A stretch of 64,000 bases of DNA from NCBI RefSeq assembly GCF_050920705.1, contig NZ_CP154799.1:2604001-2668000 (forward strand). The letters run 5' to 3'. A program made the position numbers and the translations under genes. Positions 36,452 to 47,186 of the stretch are shown here, in pieces; the stretch's first letter is position 1, and the number at the start of each line of letters is the position of its first letter. This stretch comes from Regnicoccus_A sp014224355. GTDB taxonomy: Bacteria > Cyanobacteriota > Cyanobacteriia > PCC-6307 > Cyanobiaceae. Under the pieces are notes generated by a model that saw nothing but the letters and a program-made list of their open reading frames with translations, did no database searches and was not told the origin of the DNA.

Positions 36452-37309
36452 TCACGACGAGGCGGAGCCGCTGGCCGGGACTGGTCTGGCGCGGAGACTG
36501 AGCAGGGTGGCCAGCAGCACCAGCAGGGCCGACAGCCCTGCCCGGGCCGGCACCGCCTCCTGGAACCACCACACCCCCCAGAGGGCTGCCAACGGCACCT
36601 GCACGTAGCTGATCGCGGTGGCCCGGGCGGCCGCCATGCCCATCAGGCCATAGGTGAGGGCGACTTGCCCCAGCTGGGTGAACACCCCCACCCCCAGAAG
36701 CCAGCCGTACTCGGGGCCAGTGGGTGCCACAGGCTGCAGCAACACCAGGGGCAGGCTGAGCGGGAGGGCCATCAGCGGGAAATAGAACACCACCACCAGG
36801 GGATGCTCGCTGCGGCGCAGGGCGCGCACACTCACGTAGGCCAGGGCCGAGAGCAGGGCACCGGCCAGGGCAAACAGCAGCGGCAGGGCAGGAAGAGCTG
36901 AGCCCGCGGCCGCCCCGCCCCCGCCGGGCGCGACCAGCACAGCCACCCCCAGAAAGCCCAGCAGCACCGCCCCCCAGACCCGCCAGCCCGGCCTCTCGGC
37001 CAGCAGCGGCCAGGCCAGCAGGGCCGTGAAGGTGGGGTGGAGGTACTGCAGCACCGTGGCCACCGCCAGCGGCAGGCCGGTCAGGGCCAGGTAGACGCAG
37101 TACAGGCCGGCAGTGCCCAGCATGCCGCGCCCCACCAGCAGCCCCCGCCTCTGGCCCCAGGCGTCGAGCCCTGAGCGCCGCAGCATCCACCAGCTGATCA
37201 GCAGACTCACCACCGCCCGGGCCAGCACCACCTCCGCCACCGGCAGGCGGCCTCCGAGGGCCTTGACGCACACACCCATCAGGCTGAAGGCCAGGGCACT
37301 GGCGAGCAT
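36452..37309 (-). CDS. EamA/DMT-family membrane transporter
   Basis: The 285-residue product from ATG 37309 has ten membrane helices in two EamA repeats (first repeat starts LASALAFSLMGVCVKALGG; second LLFALAGALLSALAYVSVRAL). The family exports metabolites or amino acids; substrate unknown. The start is uncertain: an upstream GTG in another frame would join if the C4 run at about 37330 were one base longer, giving a VTPDHAQPP start. It is divergent from dnaG. Confidence 0.85.
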   Translation of the reverse strand: MLASALAFSLMGVCVKALGGRLPVAEVVLARAVVSLLISWWMLRRSGLDAWGQRRGLLVGRGMLGTAGLYCVYLALTGLPLAVATVLQYLHPTFTALLAWPLLAERPGWRVWGAVLLGFLGVAVLVAPGGGGAAAGSALPALPLLFALAGALLSALAYVSVRALRRSEHPLVVVFYFPLMALPLSLPLVLLQPVAPTGPEYGWLLGVGVFTQLGQVALTYGLMGMAAARATAISYVQVPLAALWGVWWFQEAVPARAGLSALLVLLATLLSLRARPVPASGSASS

Positions 37310-37418
37310 CCACAGGCCGGCCCGCCAGGCAGGCGGTTGAGCGTGATCGGGGTCACGCCACTTCTGGTGGGGTGGGGCAGAATGGAGGCCTGAGCGACCC
37401 CAGCGGTAGCGCCATCCC

Positions 37419-39494
37419 TTGAGCCAGCCCCAACCCCACGCCCGCCTGCACCCCCGCACGATCGAAGCGGTGAAGGAGCGTGCGGACATCGTTGATGTGG
37501 TGGGCGAGCACGTGGTGCTCAAGAAGAAGGGGCGGGAGTTCGTGGGGATCTGCCCCTTCCACGACGACACATCGCCGTCGATGACGGTGTCACCGGCCAA
37601 GCAGTTCTACTACTGCTTCTCCTGCGGAGCCGGCGGCAACGCGATCAAGTTCCTGATGGAACTGCAGCGCACCAGCTTCAGCGAGGTGGTGCTGGATCTG
37701 GCCCGCAAGTACCAGCTGCCGGTGGAAACGGTGGATGGTCCCCAGCAGGAGCGGCTGCGCAGGCAGCTCTCGCGTCGCGAAGCGCTGCTGCGCACCCTCG
37801 CCCTGGCGGCCGGCTGGTTCCGCAGCCAGCTGCGCAGCCCCGAAGGGGCCGGCGCCCTGGCCTACCTCTCCGCTGAGCGGGGCCTGAGTGAGGGCACGAT
37901 CGACGCCTTCGATCTGGGCTATGCGCCCGAGCGCTGGGACGGACTGCTCAAGCACCTCGGCCAGGTGGAGAATCTCCCGCCGGAGCTGCTGGAGGCCGCT
38001 GGGCTGGTGGTGCCCCGCAAGGGCGGCGACGGCTTCTACGACCGCTTCCGCCACCGGGTGATGGTGCCGATCCGCGACCGTCAGGGCCGGGTGATCGGCT
38101 TCGGCGGCCGCAGCCTCGACGGCGGCGAGCCGAAATACCTCAACTCACCGGAAACGGAGGTGTTCGAGAAGGGCAAGCACCTGTTCGGCCTGGATCGCGC
38201 CAGCAACGCCATCCGCAAGGACGACCAGGCGGTGGTGGTGGAGGGCTACTTCGATGTGATCGCCCTCCACGCCGCCGGCATCACCAATGCGGTGGCGTCC
38301 CTGGGCACGGCCCTGAGCAGCCAGCAGATCACCCAGCTCTGTCGCTGCTGCGACAGCCGACGGCTGGTGCTCAACTTCGACACCGATGGCGCCGGCGTGC
38401 GCGCCGCCCAGCGGGCGATCGGGGCGGTGGAGCAGCAGGCGCTGCAGGGGCAGCTGGAACTACGGGTGCTGCACCTGCCCGCCGGCAAGGATCCCGATGA
38501 GTTCCTCCAGCAGCACGGGGCCGGCGAGTACCGCGCCCTGCTGGAGCGGGCGCCCCTCTGGCTCGACTGGCAGATCGAGCAGGTGCTGGAGGGCAGGGAT
38601 CTGGCCCGCTCCGACCAGTTCCAGCAGGCGGTGGCTTCCCTGGTGGAACTGCTCGGCAAGCTGCCCCAGAGCGCCGTGCGCAGCCATTACCTGCAGCAGG
38701 TGGCCGAGCGGTTGAGTGGAGGCCAGGCGCGGCTGGCGCAGAAACTGGAGGAAGATCTGCGTCAGCAGGTGAAGGGTGAGCGCTGGCATGGCCGCGCCAG
38801 CCGCTGGGAGCAACCCGGGGAGATCGGCCTGCGCGAGCGCGCCGAAGCGGAACTGCTGCGGCTTTACCTGCATGCGGGCCGTCACCGCGCCGCGATCCGG
38901 CGGGAGCTGCGCCAGCGGGAGCTGGAGGATTTCGCCATCGCCCACCACCGTCTTCTCTGGGCGAGCATCAGCGAGCTGGAGGAAGACAACCTCGGCGTGG
39001 GCCGGCTCGAGGCGATCAACCGGGGCAACGATCCTGGCGACGACCTGGCCGATCTGGACCTGCCACGGCTGCTGGGCGATCGGCTGCTGGTGGAGGAAAA
39101 CGAGCTGCTGAACCGGCTGACGCCTCTGCTGGAGCCGAGCGAACTGCAACGCATGGCCCTCGCTGAACCGCTGTTGCAGCTGCGCGGAACCACCGCCGTG
39201 CTCGAACGCCAGCGCAGCCTCAAGCGTTGCCGCCATCTGCTCGATGCCTGGGGGTCCCAGCGGCTGGAAACACTGGAGCGCTGCATCGCCCGGTTGCTGG
39301 AAGAAAGCGAAGCGGAGGCCAGCGCCGCCGCCGCCCTGAGCATGGAAAGCCGCATCGATTCGATGTTCGCCGAACTGAACGGCGACGCCCTGCGCTTTCA
39401 GGAGCTGTACTACAACGAACGGCGGCACATCAGCCACCTCGACAGGCAGCGCTGCGCCGACCCAGTGGCGGCCGCACGGGACGCGCGGGGCTGA
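37419..39494 (+). CDS. dnaG: DNA primase
   Basis: The 691-residue primase has the CHC2 zinc finger (CPFHDDTSPSMTVSP ... YYCFSCGAGG), the catalytic core with HRVMVPIRDRQGRVIGFGGR, the TOPRIM Glu in VVVEGYFDVIAL and acidic pair in LNFDTDGAGVRAAQ. A C-terminal helical DnaB-binding region follows. It synthesises RNA primers at the fork. The start is TTG 37419. Its left side shares a promoter region with the divergent EamA transporter gene. Confidence 0.97.
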   Translation: MSQPQPHARLHPRTIEAVKERADIVDVVGEHVVLKKKGREFVGICPFHDDTSPSMTVSPAKQFYYCFSCGAGGNAIKFLMELQRTSFSEVVLDLARKYQLPVETVDGPQQERLRRQLSRREALLRTLALAAGWFRSQLRSPEGAGALAYLSAERGLSEGTIDAFDLGYAPERWDGLLKHLGQVENLPPELLEAAGLVVPRKGGDGFYDRFRHRVMVPIRDRQGRVIGFGGRSLDGGEPKYLNSPETEVFEKGKHLFGLDRASNAIRKDDQAVVVEGYFDVIALHAAGITNAVASLGTALSSQQITQLCRCCDSRRLVLNFDTDGAGVRAAQRAIGAVEQQALQGQLELRVLHLPAGKDPDEFLQQHGAGEYRALLERAPLWLDWQIEQVLEGRDLARSDQFQQAVASLVELLGKLPQSAVRSHYLQQVAERLSGGQARLAQKLEEDLRQQVKGERWHGRASRWEQPGEIGLRERAEAELLRLYLHAGRHRAAIRRELRQRELEDFAIAHHRLLWASISELEEDNLGVGRLEAINRGNDPGDDLADLDLPRLLGDRLLVEENELLNRLTPLLEPSELQRMALAEPLLQLRGTTAVLERQRSLKRCRHLLDAWGSQRLETLERCIARLLEESEAEASAAAALSMESRIDSMFAELNGDALRFQELYYNERRHISHLDRQRCADPVAAARDARG

Positions 39495-39577
39495 GAGGCT
39501 TCAGACTGAGCGGTGAGCCGGCCGCATCTACAGCCGATCGGGTCCTCCGGATTTATGGTCAGAGGAGCGAACCTCCG

Positions 39578-39799
39578 ATGGCGCCAAGGCCTGGAACGAT
39601 GCCTCAAATCACCCTGCGGCAGATCACGGTCGGCGTCCTGGCCATCGCCATGACCCTGGCGGTGATGATCGGCGCGATCAGCTCGCTGAACCCGCCCCAG
39701 ATCGCGGACATCAGTCCCGACAAGGAGGCCGGCCAGCTGCTGAACCTGGAGATGGGGGTGTCCGCGGAAATGGATCAGGGAAACGAAGTGGATCCGTGA
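39578..39799 (+). CDS. small single-pass membrane protein
   Basis: The 73-residue product starts at ATG 39578, preceded by AGAGGAG at a plausible distance. It has one membrane helix (about 17-37) and an acidic polar C-terminus. It follows dnaG by about 80 bases in the same direction. No family is recognised. Confidence 0.5.
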   Translation: MAPRPGTMPQITLRQITVGVLAIAMTLAVMIGAISSLNPPQIADISPDKEAGQLLNLEMGVSAEMDQGNEVDP

Positions 39800-39972
39800 A
39801 ACAAACAGCACGTTGAACCGCCGCCCCTGAGGGAGGGATCGATCGTCAGTGGGGGTTGTCCGGCATTCAGGTGATTCGCGATCAGCACAACCACGAGGCC
39901 GAGATGTCTGCTGCCCACCGATCACCCTGATCCTGGCGAGCGAGCATGTACCCATTCTCCCTTGAATCGGCC

Positions 39973-40155
39973 TCAGGAGGTCCTGGTGATCGTGAGGGAG
40001 AGCGGACCGCCCAGACGCGGAGGAAGCTCACGGCTATTTCCGTAGCGGCCAGGCCAGTCATTGGCAAACAGCCGCAGTTCTCGATCGGGTCCGAACGCCT
40101 CCGCCGGTGAGGCCGTCCAGTCTTTCCCGATCTGTCCGCTATCGCTTTGGCCACG
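39973..40155 (-). pseudogene. remnant with a PA-IL-lectin-like motif
   Basis: A leftward frame without a start encodes about 60 residues, including LFANDWPGRYGNSRE and a C-terminal LTITRTS. The FANDxPGxYGN pattern resembles the calcium/galactose-binding segment of PA-IL (LecA)-type lectins. Upstream, the frame closes at stop codons, so only a C-terminal piece survives. The similarity is short and may be chance. Confidence 0.25.
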
Positions 40156-40251
40156 TCACCATCAGCTGGTGGAACTTCATGAGGTCGCGTGGCAGCGGTG
40201 GCGGCACGAAGAATGATCTGCTGGATGTGATTATCTGGGTCTGAGCTTCCA

Positions 40252-41578
40252 TCAGACCGGCTTGATATTCTGATTCATTCGAAAGAAGTTGGCCGTATCG
40301 TACTTCTTAAGATCAACAAGCCGACTGTACATCGCACCATAGGCGAATGCGACGCAGTCCACCTCGTCCTGGGTGAGGAAGTTGATGTATGCGCCACCGC
40401 TGGGTAATGGCTGTGACTTCGTGAAGAATTCGCGCGCCCAGGCGATGCAGACGGCTTCATCGGCAGGCGATTCCCAGCGACCATGCACATTCATGACGTA
40501 GTTGGCGTCCCGGCTCGAATAGGCCATGGCTTCAGGCGTAAGGCGAGCTGTCTGACCGCCAATAGCAGCGATGAAGATCTCGCACTGCGGTGAGGGAAGG
40601 GTGGAAGCATATTGGATAACGACATCGATCACGTCATCACTGAGTTTAGAGAAATTGTGCGACTTCCAGTAGTTCCGCTCTCCACGCGTTAGCAATGGAT
40701 CAAAGGTCTGCTGCCAGGAGGTGTAAGGCTGCACGCCGATGTGCTCGCCATGAGCCGTGCCGAAGCGGTGCAGGACATCGAGCAGCTTCTCTCCCTGGGA
40801 GGGGGCTCCTGCTTAGCACAGGGCCAGCGCGACAATCTCTGTTCCATGGACATGCTCGGGCAGGAGGGGAAATGGGGGTGCCTTCCGGGTGAACATCCAG
40901 ACGCTGAGTTCATCCGGCATCGTCTCGGCGAAGCGGGCGAACTGCGTCAGCACGGACTTCGCCTGGGCCAACGGGATGAATTTGGAATTCGAAGCTTGTG
41001 ACGATACCGAAGTTGCCACCGCAGCCACGAAGACCCCAGAAGAGGTCGGCATGTTCCGTCTCGCAGGCGTGCACACGCCTGCCATCCGCCGTGACGACCT
41101 CAACGGAGAGGAGGTTGTCGACGGTCATGCCGTACTTGCGGCTCAACCAACCAAAGCCGCCGCCGAGCGTCAAGCCGGCCACACCCGTTGTTGAATTGAT
41201 GCCCAGCGGTGTTGCGAGGTCGTGAACCTGTGCATCCGCGTCAAAGTCGGCGAGTGTTCTGCCGGCCTCGACGGTCGCCCTGCGGGCGCTTGGGTCAACC
41301 CGGACGTTCTTCATCAACGAGAGGTCGATCATGAGGACGTCGTCGCAGACGGCATTGCCCGCGATGTTGTGACCGCCCCTTCGGATCGAGACCAAGAGGT
41401 CATGCTTGCGGGCAAAATTGACAGCCTTGATCGAACACCATGAGTGATCTGACCCGCCTTCACCCTGCGAGACCCTCGCTGAAATGACAGAGGCGGAGCG
41501 AGAAATGAATCCCCGTTGAAACACTATTATCTCAGCTCCAAAGCCTTCGGGCTCAATTCCGCTCAAAGTGCCAGTCAC
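40252..41578 (-). pseudogene. decayed FAD-binding (BBE-type) oxidoreductase
   Basis: Three leftward frames carry consecutive parts of one FAD-linked oxidase: the FAD domain (SIRRGGHNIAGNAV, GVAGLTLGGGFGWLSRKYG, GGNFGIVTSFEF), a middle part (FARFAETMPDELSVWMF) and the C-terminal BBE region ending NFFRMNQNIKPV. They are joined by a deletion with frame change near 40940, a nonsense codon near 40815 and a small indel near 40790. The damage is mixed, so this is genuine decay rather than one sequencing error. The segment is A+T-richer than the core genome. Confidence 0.85.
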
Positions 41579-41940
41579 TCAAGCCATCTGACTTCGCCTT
41601 CATCATGTCACAGGGCGAAGCCGCAGGCATAGTGCTTCTACCTTTGGCAAGCGCGTATGATTTTTGATTGCCTCATGCAATCGAACATAAATTCTTGACT
41701 GGAACATTCTCCGGAATAGATAGCTTTCAGGAATTGCCAGCGCTCAATCAATTCTGCTTGCTAGCAATGATGTTCTGGAGGCAGTGGTCGTGGAATCCTG
41801 AAGACCAGGTGCTCAGACAACTTGCTCAGACAACTACTGACAGCGTTGCCACAGGCTCTGAGGCGGCCCAGCGGTCAGCCAGCCACCGCACCCCCGGGGG
41901 AGCGGGCAAGGTGCTTGGAGAACAGCTAGGGCTTCTCAAT
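41579..41940. other. 362-base stretch without a supported gene
   Basis: Short open frames on both strands have no family resemblance. The segment is A+T-rich around 41640-41720 and presumably carried the promoter of the now-decayed FAD oxidase that runs leftward from 41578. Confidence 0.4.
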
Positions 41941-43511
41941 TCAGCTTGCTGGGGCTTCGGCCGCCATCGCCTTGAGCGCAACCCGGTCCACCTTGCCGCT
42001 CGGGTTGAGGGGCATTTCGGCCAGCACCACGATGTCCTCAGGCGCCTTGTAGCCAATGCGCTCGCGGCTGAAGCTGATCAACTCTGGAACCGTCGGGACT
42101 GAGGCCGCTTCCTTGAGCGTGACGTAGGCGCGCACGTTCTCTCCATGCATGAGGTCGTGAATGCCGATCGCTCCGGCCAGCTCCACGGCGGAGTGCTCAC
42201 AGAGGGCATCCTCCACATCCTGGGGGCAGATGTTGGAGCCGTCATGCACGATGATCTGCTTCCGGCGGCCGCAGAACCAGAGGTAACCGTCGTCATCCAG
42301 GCGCATCTCGTCACCCGTGTCCAGCCAGCCCTCCACGAGGGTTTCGGCCGTGGCGGTGGGATTGTCCCAGTAGCCCGTCATCACCGACGCGGAACGAAGC
42401 CAGAGCCTTCCCTCAGCACCCACGGGCAGTTGCCGGCCTTCCTCATCGCGGATGGAGCACTCGAAGCCAGGACAGACCCGGCCCACTGAACCGATGCGGT
42501 TCTCGCCGGAGGGGGGGAGACGGTGGCGACCCCACACTCACTCATACCGAAACACTCGTCGATGGCAAAGCCCACGGACGCCTCGAAATCCCGCTGCAGT
42601 TGCAGAGGCACCTTGTCACCGCCTGAGATGCAGAGGCGGACGTAGGCGAAATCTGCCGGATTCAACTCCCGGTCGTGCATCAGGCCCATCAGCGGCGCGG
42701 GCAGCATCAGCAGCAGGTTCGGTTGCCGGTGGTGCAGCACGGCCTCAAGGCTGTGATTGTCGCTCTCGGTGGCCACGACCAGCGTCGTGCCCACCGAGAG
42801 AGCTGCCAGCCCGTACATCGAGGCCGCTGCATGGGCCAGCGAGCAGCCCACCATCAGGCGCTCTCCAGGCGCATACTCCATTGCCTGGGCAAGGCTGGCC
42901 AGCGTCGCTCCGTAGCTCCTTCGGCTGTGGGTCACACCCTTGGGCTTGGCGGTGCTGCCGGAGGTGAAATAGATGATCGCGGGGGCTTCAGGGGCCAGCT
43001 CGGGTGCCTCAACGCCCGTGGCGTCGGCGGTCGAGGAGAGCATGTTGTGAAAGCACCGCTCTCGATCCGGTGACGGTTCTGTCGGTGCGTCGTCGAAACG
43101 GATCAGCCCATAAGGCAGAGATCCCGCCAGCTCCGTGGCCTGCAGATCGGCAAGGCGCTCCTGGTGGTAGAGCAACAGCACAGCCCCGCTGACCCTCAGG
43201 GCATGGTCAATCTCCGGCACCACGTAGCGGTAATTGAGCGGAGTGATCACCAGCCCGAGGCGCAGGCAGGCCAGATAGTGGATCACCAGCTCCAGACGGT
43301 TGGGCATCAGTGAGGCCACCCGATCGCCCACCTGCAGTGGCAGGGCGCCGTAGGCGACCATCAACCGCTCCACTCGCTCCTCCAGCTGCTGCCAGCTGAG
43401 GCTCGTGTGGAGATCCTGCAGGGCGGGTCCCTGCGGATCCCGGGCCAGACCCTCCGCAAGAAGCTGATCGAGGCGATCGGGCTGCGTGAGGGTGGGGCCG
43501 GAAATGATCAT
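41941..43511 (-). CDS. AMP-dependent acyl-CoA synthetase/ligase, frameshifted in this sequence
   Basis: The N-terminal part has the adenylate-forming motif YFTSGSTAKPKGVTHS, and the C-terminal part has GWLDTGDEMRLDDDGYLWFCGRRKQ and a final PLNPSGKVDR with the catalytic Lys. The frame breaks at a run of seven G (42511-42517; C7 on the coding strand); one extra base restores a continuous protein of about 523 residues reading TVSPPSGENRIGSVGRV. The start is probably ATG 43511. The substrate is likely a fatty or other carboxylic acid, not readable here. Confidence 0.8.
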
Positions 43512-44381
43512 CAAGGAGAGAAGCGATGGAAGCAGATGATCTGCCCAGTCAGACTGATCACCAGAGACATCTCCCACCCAGCACCCTGGAACCAGGAAAC
43601 ATCAGCCTTCATGATGCACGAGGTTCAGCATCCACGGGGGCGATGCACAGCCTTTTGTCAGCACCGAACAGGACGTCTCAGGACGCGTTCACACCGGATC
43701 TGTCAGCCTCCTGGCCTGCTGGTCGAGGCGACCGGAGCGATCGAAGGGGGAGGAAACACACAGGGTGCCCATTGATGGGCTGGCGAAGGGTTGATGTGGG
43801 GTCATCGTTCGCCGCCAGAGCGCAGAGGCCATGGGAGGTACGGGAACAGGAACGCCGTGACGCCTCCACCTGCTGCTGGTGGAAATACTATGTAGTTGAG
43901 GGAAGGAATGGGAGCCAACTCAACCTTTCCCTCCCAGAGAGTCCGGCCAGTGTTCGCCAGAGCCGGTTTAGGCAAAAGGAGGTGCCATTGCTGTTGAACG
44001 TCGTCTCGGTGGCGCAGCGAGAACGCCACCCCGTACGTGTTGAGTCATACGCCACATCTGGTTCCCGTCCGTTGAAATCCCGGGCTGCATAACCCGGGCA
44101 TCGGTCACAACTGAGGAGGTCAAGCCCCGAGCATCTCTCCCCAGCGTCGTGACTGAATCCTTACCTGCCAGGCCCTGACAGGCTGATCGTTGGAACCCAG
44201 ACACCCGACCGAGGGCACCCCAACTGCCAAGGTGACCACTCGCAACCGGTGCAAAGGCGCCCCCACATGGGGCGCCTTCCTACTGGATGCCCCTGGCCCC
44301 GGCGGCATCCCCGCTGCAGATCCGACCGATCGCCCGCATCAAGTCAAGGTCGGTGACGACGAGCCATTGGTGAGGACCTGA
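43512..44381. other. 870-base stretch without a supported gene, with one strong hairpin
   Basis: Several short frames occur on both strands but none shows a family or good start signals. A perfect 10-bp stem aaggcgcccc/ggggcgcctt is at 44254-44278. The surrounding sequence is mixed in composition, consistent with an old insertion or decayed DNA. A small RNA is possible but cannot be shown. Confidence 0.45.
44254..44278. terminator. strong intergenic hairpin, possible terminator
   Basis: A perfect 10-bp stem with a 5-base loop (cacat). It is followed by tt-cctact rightward and tgcacc leftward, so no clear T-run marks the orientation. Confidence 0.45.
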
Positions 44382-44570
44382 TCAGCCCTCGGCTTCCTCT
44401 GTAGGTGGCGGCAGCCGCCGTTCCACCTGCAGAAACACCAGCCAGGCCACCCCGGCACTGATGCCACCGGTCCAGTCGCTGCGCAGCAGCTCCACGATCG
44501 ACACCGTGCTAGCGCCGATGCGGAGGCCCCGTAGAGCAAAACGACCCAGCGTCTCCGGGTTGAAGGACAT
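44382..44570 (-). CDS. small hypothetical protein with one hydrophobic helix
   Basis: The 62-residue product (start MSFNPETLGRFALRGLRIG) has a central hydrophobic stretch (about 37-48) and an acidic Pro-rich tail. The composition is protein-like and the frame is isolated between unassigned regions. No family or strong ribosome binding site is seen, so the call is tentative. Confidence 0.45.
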   Translation of the reverse strand: MSFNPETLGRFALRGLRIGASTVSIVELLRSDWTGGISAGVAWLVFLQVERRLPPPTEEAEG

Positions 44571-44844
44571 GGGCAGGGATGATCGCTCGACCCCTGCAGC
44601 ATCGCCCCCTCAGGGGAGGCCTTCCTGGAGACAGAGAGCAAGGGCCTCGTGTGTCTGCTGCGCTGTCAACCGGCGGCTGGTCTTGCCTGGTGGGGTTCGT
44701 CATCGAGGAACAGCGCGGCAGTGCCGGCCTGCCTCTGATCGACTTGTTCACAACACCAGGGCAACCCCAGAATGACGGAGTGGGTCGTGATGCCCCCGAG
44801 CCAGCTCGACCTGCAACGCTGAGCCGCACTCCCCCTCAGCTCCG

Positions 44845-45956
44845 ATGGCCTCACCAGCTCAGCACTCCAGCATCGGCGCGGCGGCCCTGGGCTCCGCCGC
44901 GGCGCTGCTGACGCTGGCGGCAAGCCTTGAAGACGCCTCAGCGAAGCCGAACGTGGGCGGACCTCCCCCCGGATCCGTCAGACCGTGGCTCCGATCGCCA
45001 CAGCGAACCGGTTCCTCGAGGAGGCGCTGCGACAGGAGCTGTTTCCCGTAACGGTGGTGGACACTCAGGGCCATGGCCCCGACCCGGGCACGGAGGAGTG
45101 GCGTCAGTCCGAGACCCACCAGCGCCGCAACGCCTGCCGCGCGGCGGGCCCCTTGCGCTACGCCTACAACAGCATCGACCTGAGCGGCGACCGGCAGGAC
45201 GAGCTGGTGGCCACCGTCATCGGCCCCTACGCCTGCGGCACCGGCGGCTGCAACGCCTATGTGTTCAAGAGCGGTCCCAAGCAGAAGGGTCTGCGCCTGG
45301 TGTCACAGATGTCGCTGTTCAAGCCGCCCCTGGTGGTGAGCGACCAACGCCACAATGGCTGGAGAGACCTGATCAGCCGGGTGCGGATCGATGCGGGCCA
45401 CGGCTACTACACCCGTCTGCCCTACAACGGGCGCAGCTATCCGAGCAATCCTTCCGTGCCGCCCGCCGAGCCCCTGCGCCGACCCGTCTCAGGCGTGGCC
45501 CTGCTCGACACCAACGACGACACCAGCTCCACCCATCCTCTGCCCTGCGACAGGCCTGCCATCGCGGCAGCCCTGAGCTCCGTGCTTCTGTCCGGCACCG
45601 AGTGGCAACTGGTGGCCATCCAGTCGATGGACGACGCTCAGGGAATCACACGCCCCGCAGATCCATCCCGCTACAGCCTGCGCCTCCAGTCCGATGGCAG
45701 GGCCACCCTGCGGCTCGACTGCAACACCGCCACCGGCACCTGGAGCGTGCAACCCAGCGCGGATGGCAGCAGCGGCAGCTTCCGCTTCGGGCCTCTGGCC
45801 GCCACAGGGGCCCTCTGTCCACCTCCCAGCCTCGGTGAGCGCCTGGCTGCCCAGGCACCCTTTGTGCGCACCTTCCTGGTCAAGGACGGACGGCTGCATC
45901 TGAGCCTTCTCGCCGACGCAGGCATCCTGGTCTGGGAACGGAAGCAACCGCGATGA
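44845..45956 (+). CDS. exported META-domain protein, frameshifted in this sequence
   Basis: A signal peptide is encoded from ATG 44845 (SSIGAAALGSAAALLTLA, then an ASA-type cleavage site). The frame breaks at a run of six C (44965-44970); adding one C continues as RIRQTVAPIATANRFLEEAL and joins the long frame to 45956, giving about 370 residues. The C-terminal 150 residues match a META/HslJ domain (SGTEWQLVAIQSMDDAQG ... SYSLRLQSDGRATLRLDCN). The middle has a Cys pair CGTGGCN. It is a likely periplasmic or outer-envelope protein; function unknown. Confidence 0.75.
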
Positions 45957-45980
45957 TGGGGGAGCGCTGGGACCTGAAGG

Positions 45981-46274
45981 GTGGCTCTCCTGGCTGAACT
46001 CCTGGTCGCACAGCCCGGACATGTCCTGGTGGTGGCCCTGGGACTGCTGGCGCTCTGGTGGCTGGTGTGCTGGTCCGGTGCCGTCAACCGACGTTCGGCC
46101 CGGCCCCTGCTGTGGTCCTCCGCAGGCTGGGGGTTGTATGCCGCCTGGGAAGCGCTGGTGCAGCTGCGCACGCCGGAGGCCAACATCCGGGTCGATCTGC
46201 TGCTGATCTGGCCGCTGCTGGGCGCGCTCACGCTGTACGGGTTGATCAGGTGCGCGATCGCTGTCAGACGGTGA
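45981..46274 (+). CDS. small membrane protein, three helices
   Basis: The 97-residue product starts at GTG 45981, 24 bases after the META gene. It has three membrane helices (about 10-33, 43-58, 70-92) and a basic end. It is likely co-transcribed with the upstream exported protein. No family is recognised. Confidence 0.6.
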   Translation: MALLAELLVAQPGHVLVVALGLLALWWLVCWSGAVNRRSARPLLWSSAGWGLYAAWEALVQLRTPEANIRVDLLLIWPLLGALTLYGLIRCAIAVRR

Positions 46275-46379
46275 GCGGGGGGGCATGGGAATGGCCGAGC
46301 CCGGAATGGTGTGTTAAGACACATTTCTGGGTCGCCCAGCGAAGCGATCCGATCCGAGTTCCGATTCCCTACTTCCCTG

Positions 46380-47115
46380 ATGATCCGCAGCCTTCGTCAA
46401 ACCTCCGCAGCCCTCGGCGCGGGCCTTCTTCTGTCAGGGCTTTCCGCCCCCTTCGCCCCAGCGGCCATGGCCGAAGTGCTGGTCAGGGCCCAGGGTCGAT
46501 GCAAGCTGATGAACGGTGGCTATCAAGCCTTCAATGGGCACTGCACCTTCAAACACAAAAAGGCAGGCAACACCGATGCCTATGTCGTGAAGCTTGATGA
46601 TGGCACAAATTTCAACTTCTCGGGTCCAGGCGTGCAGGCCCTGAGTGTGCAGACCTACGCCGGTGTCCGCAATGTGAAGCACAAGGCTCAGGCGGATCAT
46701 GAGGTCTTCAGCTGGAACGATGGCGAAGTCCACAGGCTCTCGGTGCGTCTCGACCAGGTCCAGAATCCTGATGCCCGCTTCGAGTCCCCCCCAGAAGGCT
46801 GACGCCGGTTCCCTGCTGGGTGCGGCGGTGGGTGCCCTGATCGGCGGCCTGATCTCAGGCAAGCCGGTTACCACCACGGAGCCTGCCCGTGTAGGCGCTC
46901 CGGTGTCCGATCTGCAATCGCTGGTGGGCGCCAGGGGAGGACAGGCCGAAGGCACTCTGACATCGAAGGGCTACACCTACCGCGGTGGCACCAAGCTGGC
47001 CGACAGTTCCTTCACCTACTGGGAGCAGCCCTCCACGAACAACTGCGTGACGATTCGCACCACCGACGGCCGTTATCAGTCGATCACCTACACCAAGCCG
47101 AGCGACTGCAACTGA
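46380..47115 (+). CDS. exported protein with glycine-zipper segment, frameshifted in this sequence
   Basis: From ATG 46380 the protein begins with a signal peptide (about 1-31, ending APAAMAEV) and a beta-rich domain with two Cys. At a run of six C (46786-46791) the frame ends 10 bases later; removing one C continues as SPQKADAGSLLGAAVGALIGG, a glycine-zipper segment, and then a conserved C-terminal domain (YTYRGGTKLADSSFTYWEQP, NCVTIRTTDGRYQSITY). The reconstructed protein is about 245 residues. A strong terminator follows. A secreted or outer-membrane-associated role is inferred. Confidence 0.7.
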
Positions 47116-47134
47116 GCCATCAGCATGCTCAACC

Positions 47135-47171
47135 AACCCCTGGGAGCCATTCAGCCTCCAGGGGTTTTTTT
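47135..47171 (+). terminator. rho-independent terminator
   Basis: Stem aacccctgg/ccaggggtt with a GGAG/CTCC-type extension closes over a short loop and is followed by seven T (47165-47171). It ends the transcript of the exported glycine-zipper protein gene. Confidence 0.9.
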
Positions 47172-47186
47172 CTGGAGGTTCGCCCT

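Noticed and set aside
43526..44092. A 188-codon rightward frame
   Set aside because: No start signal or family resemblance; the composition matches random open frames in this GC range.
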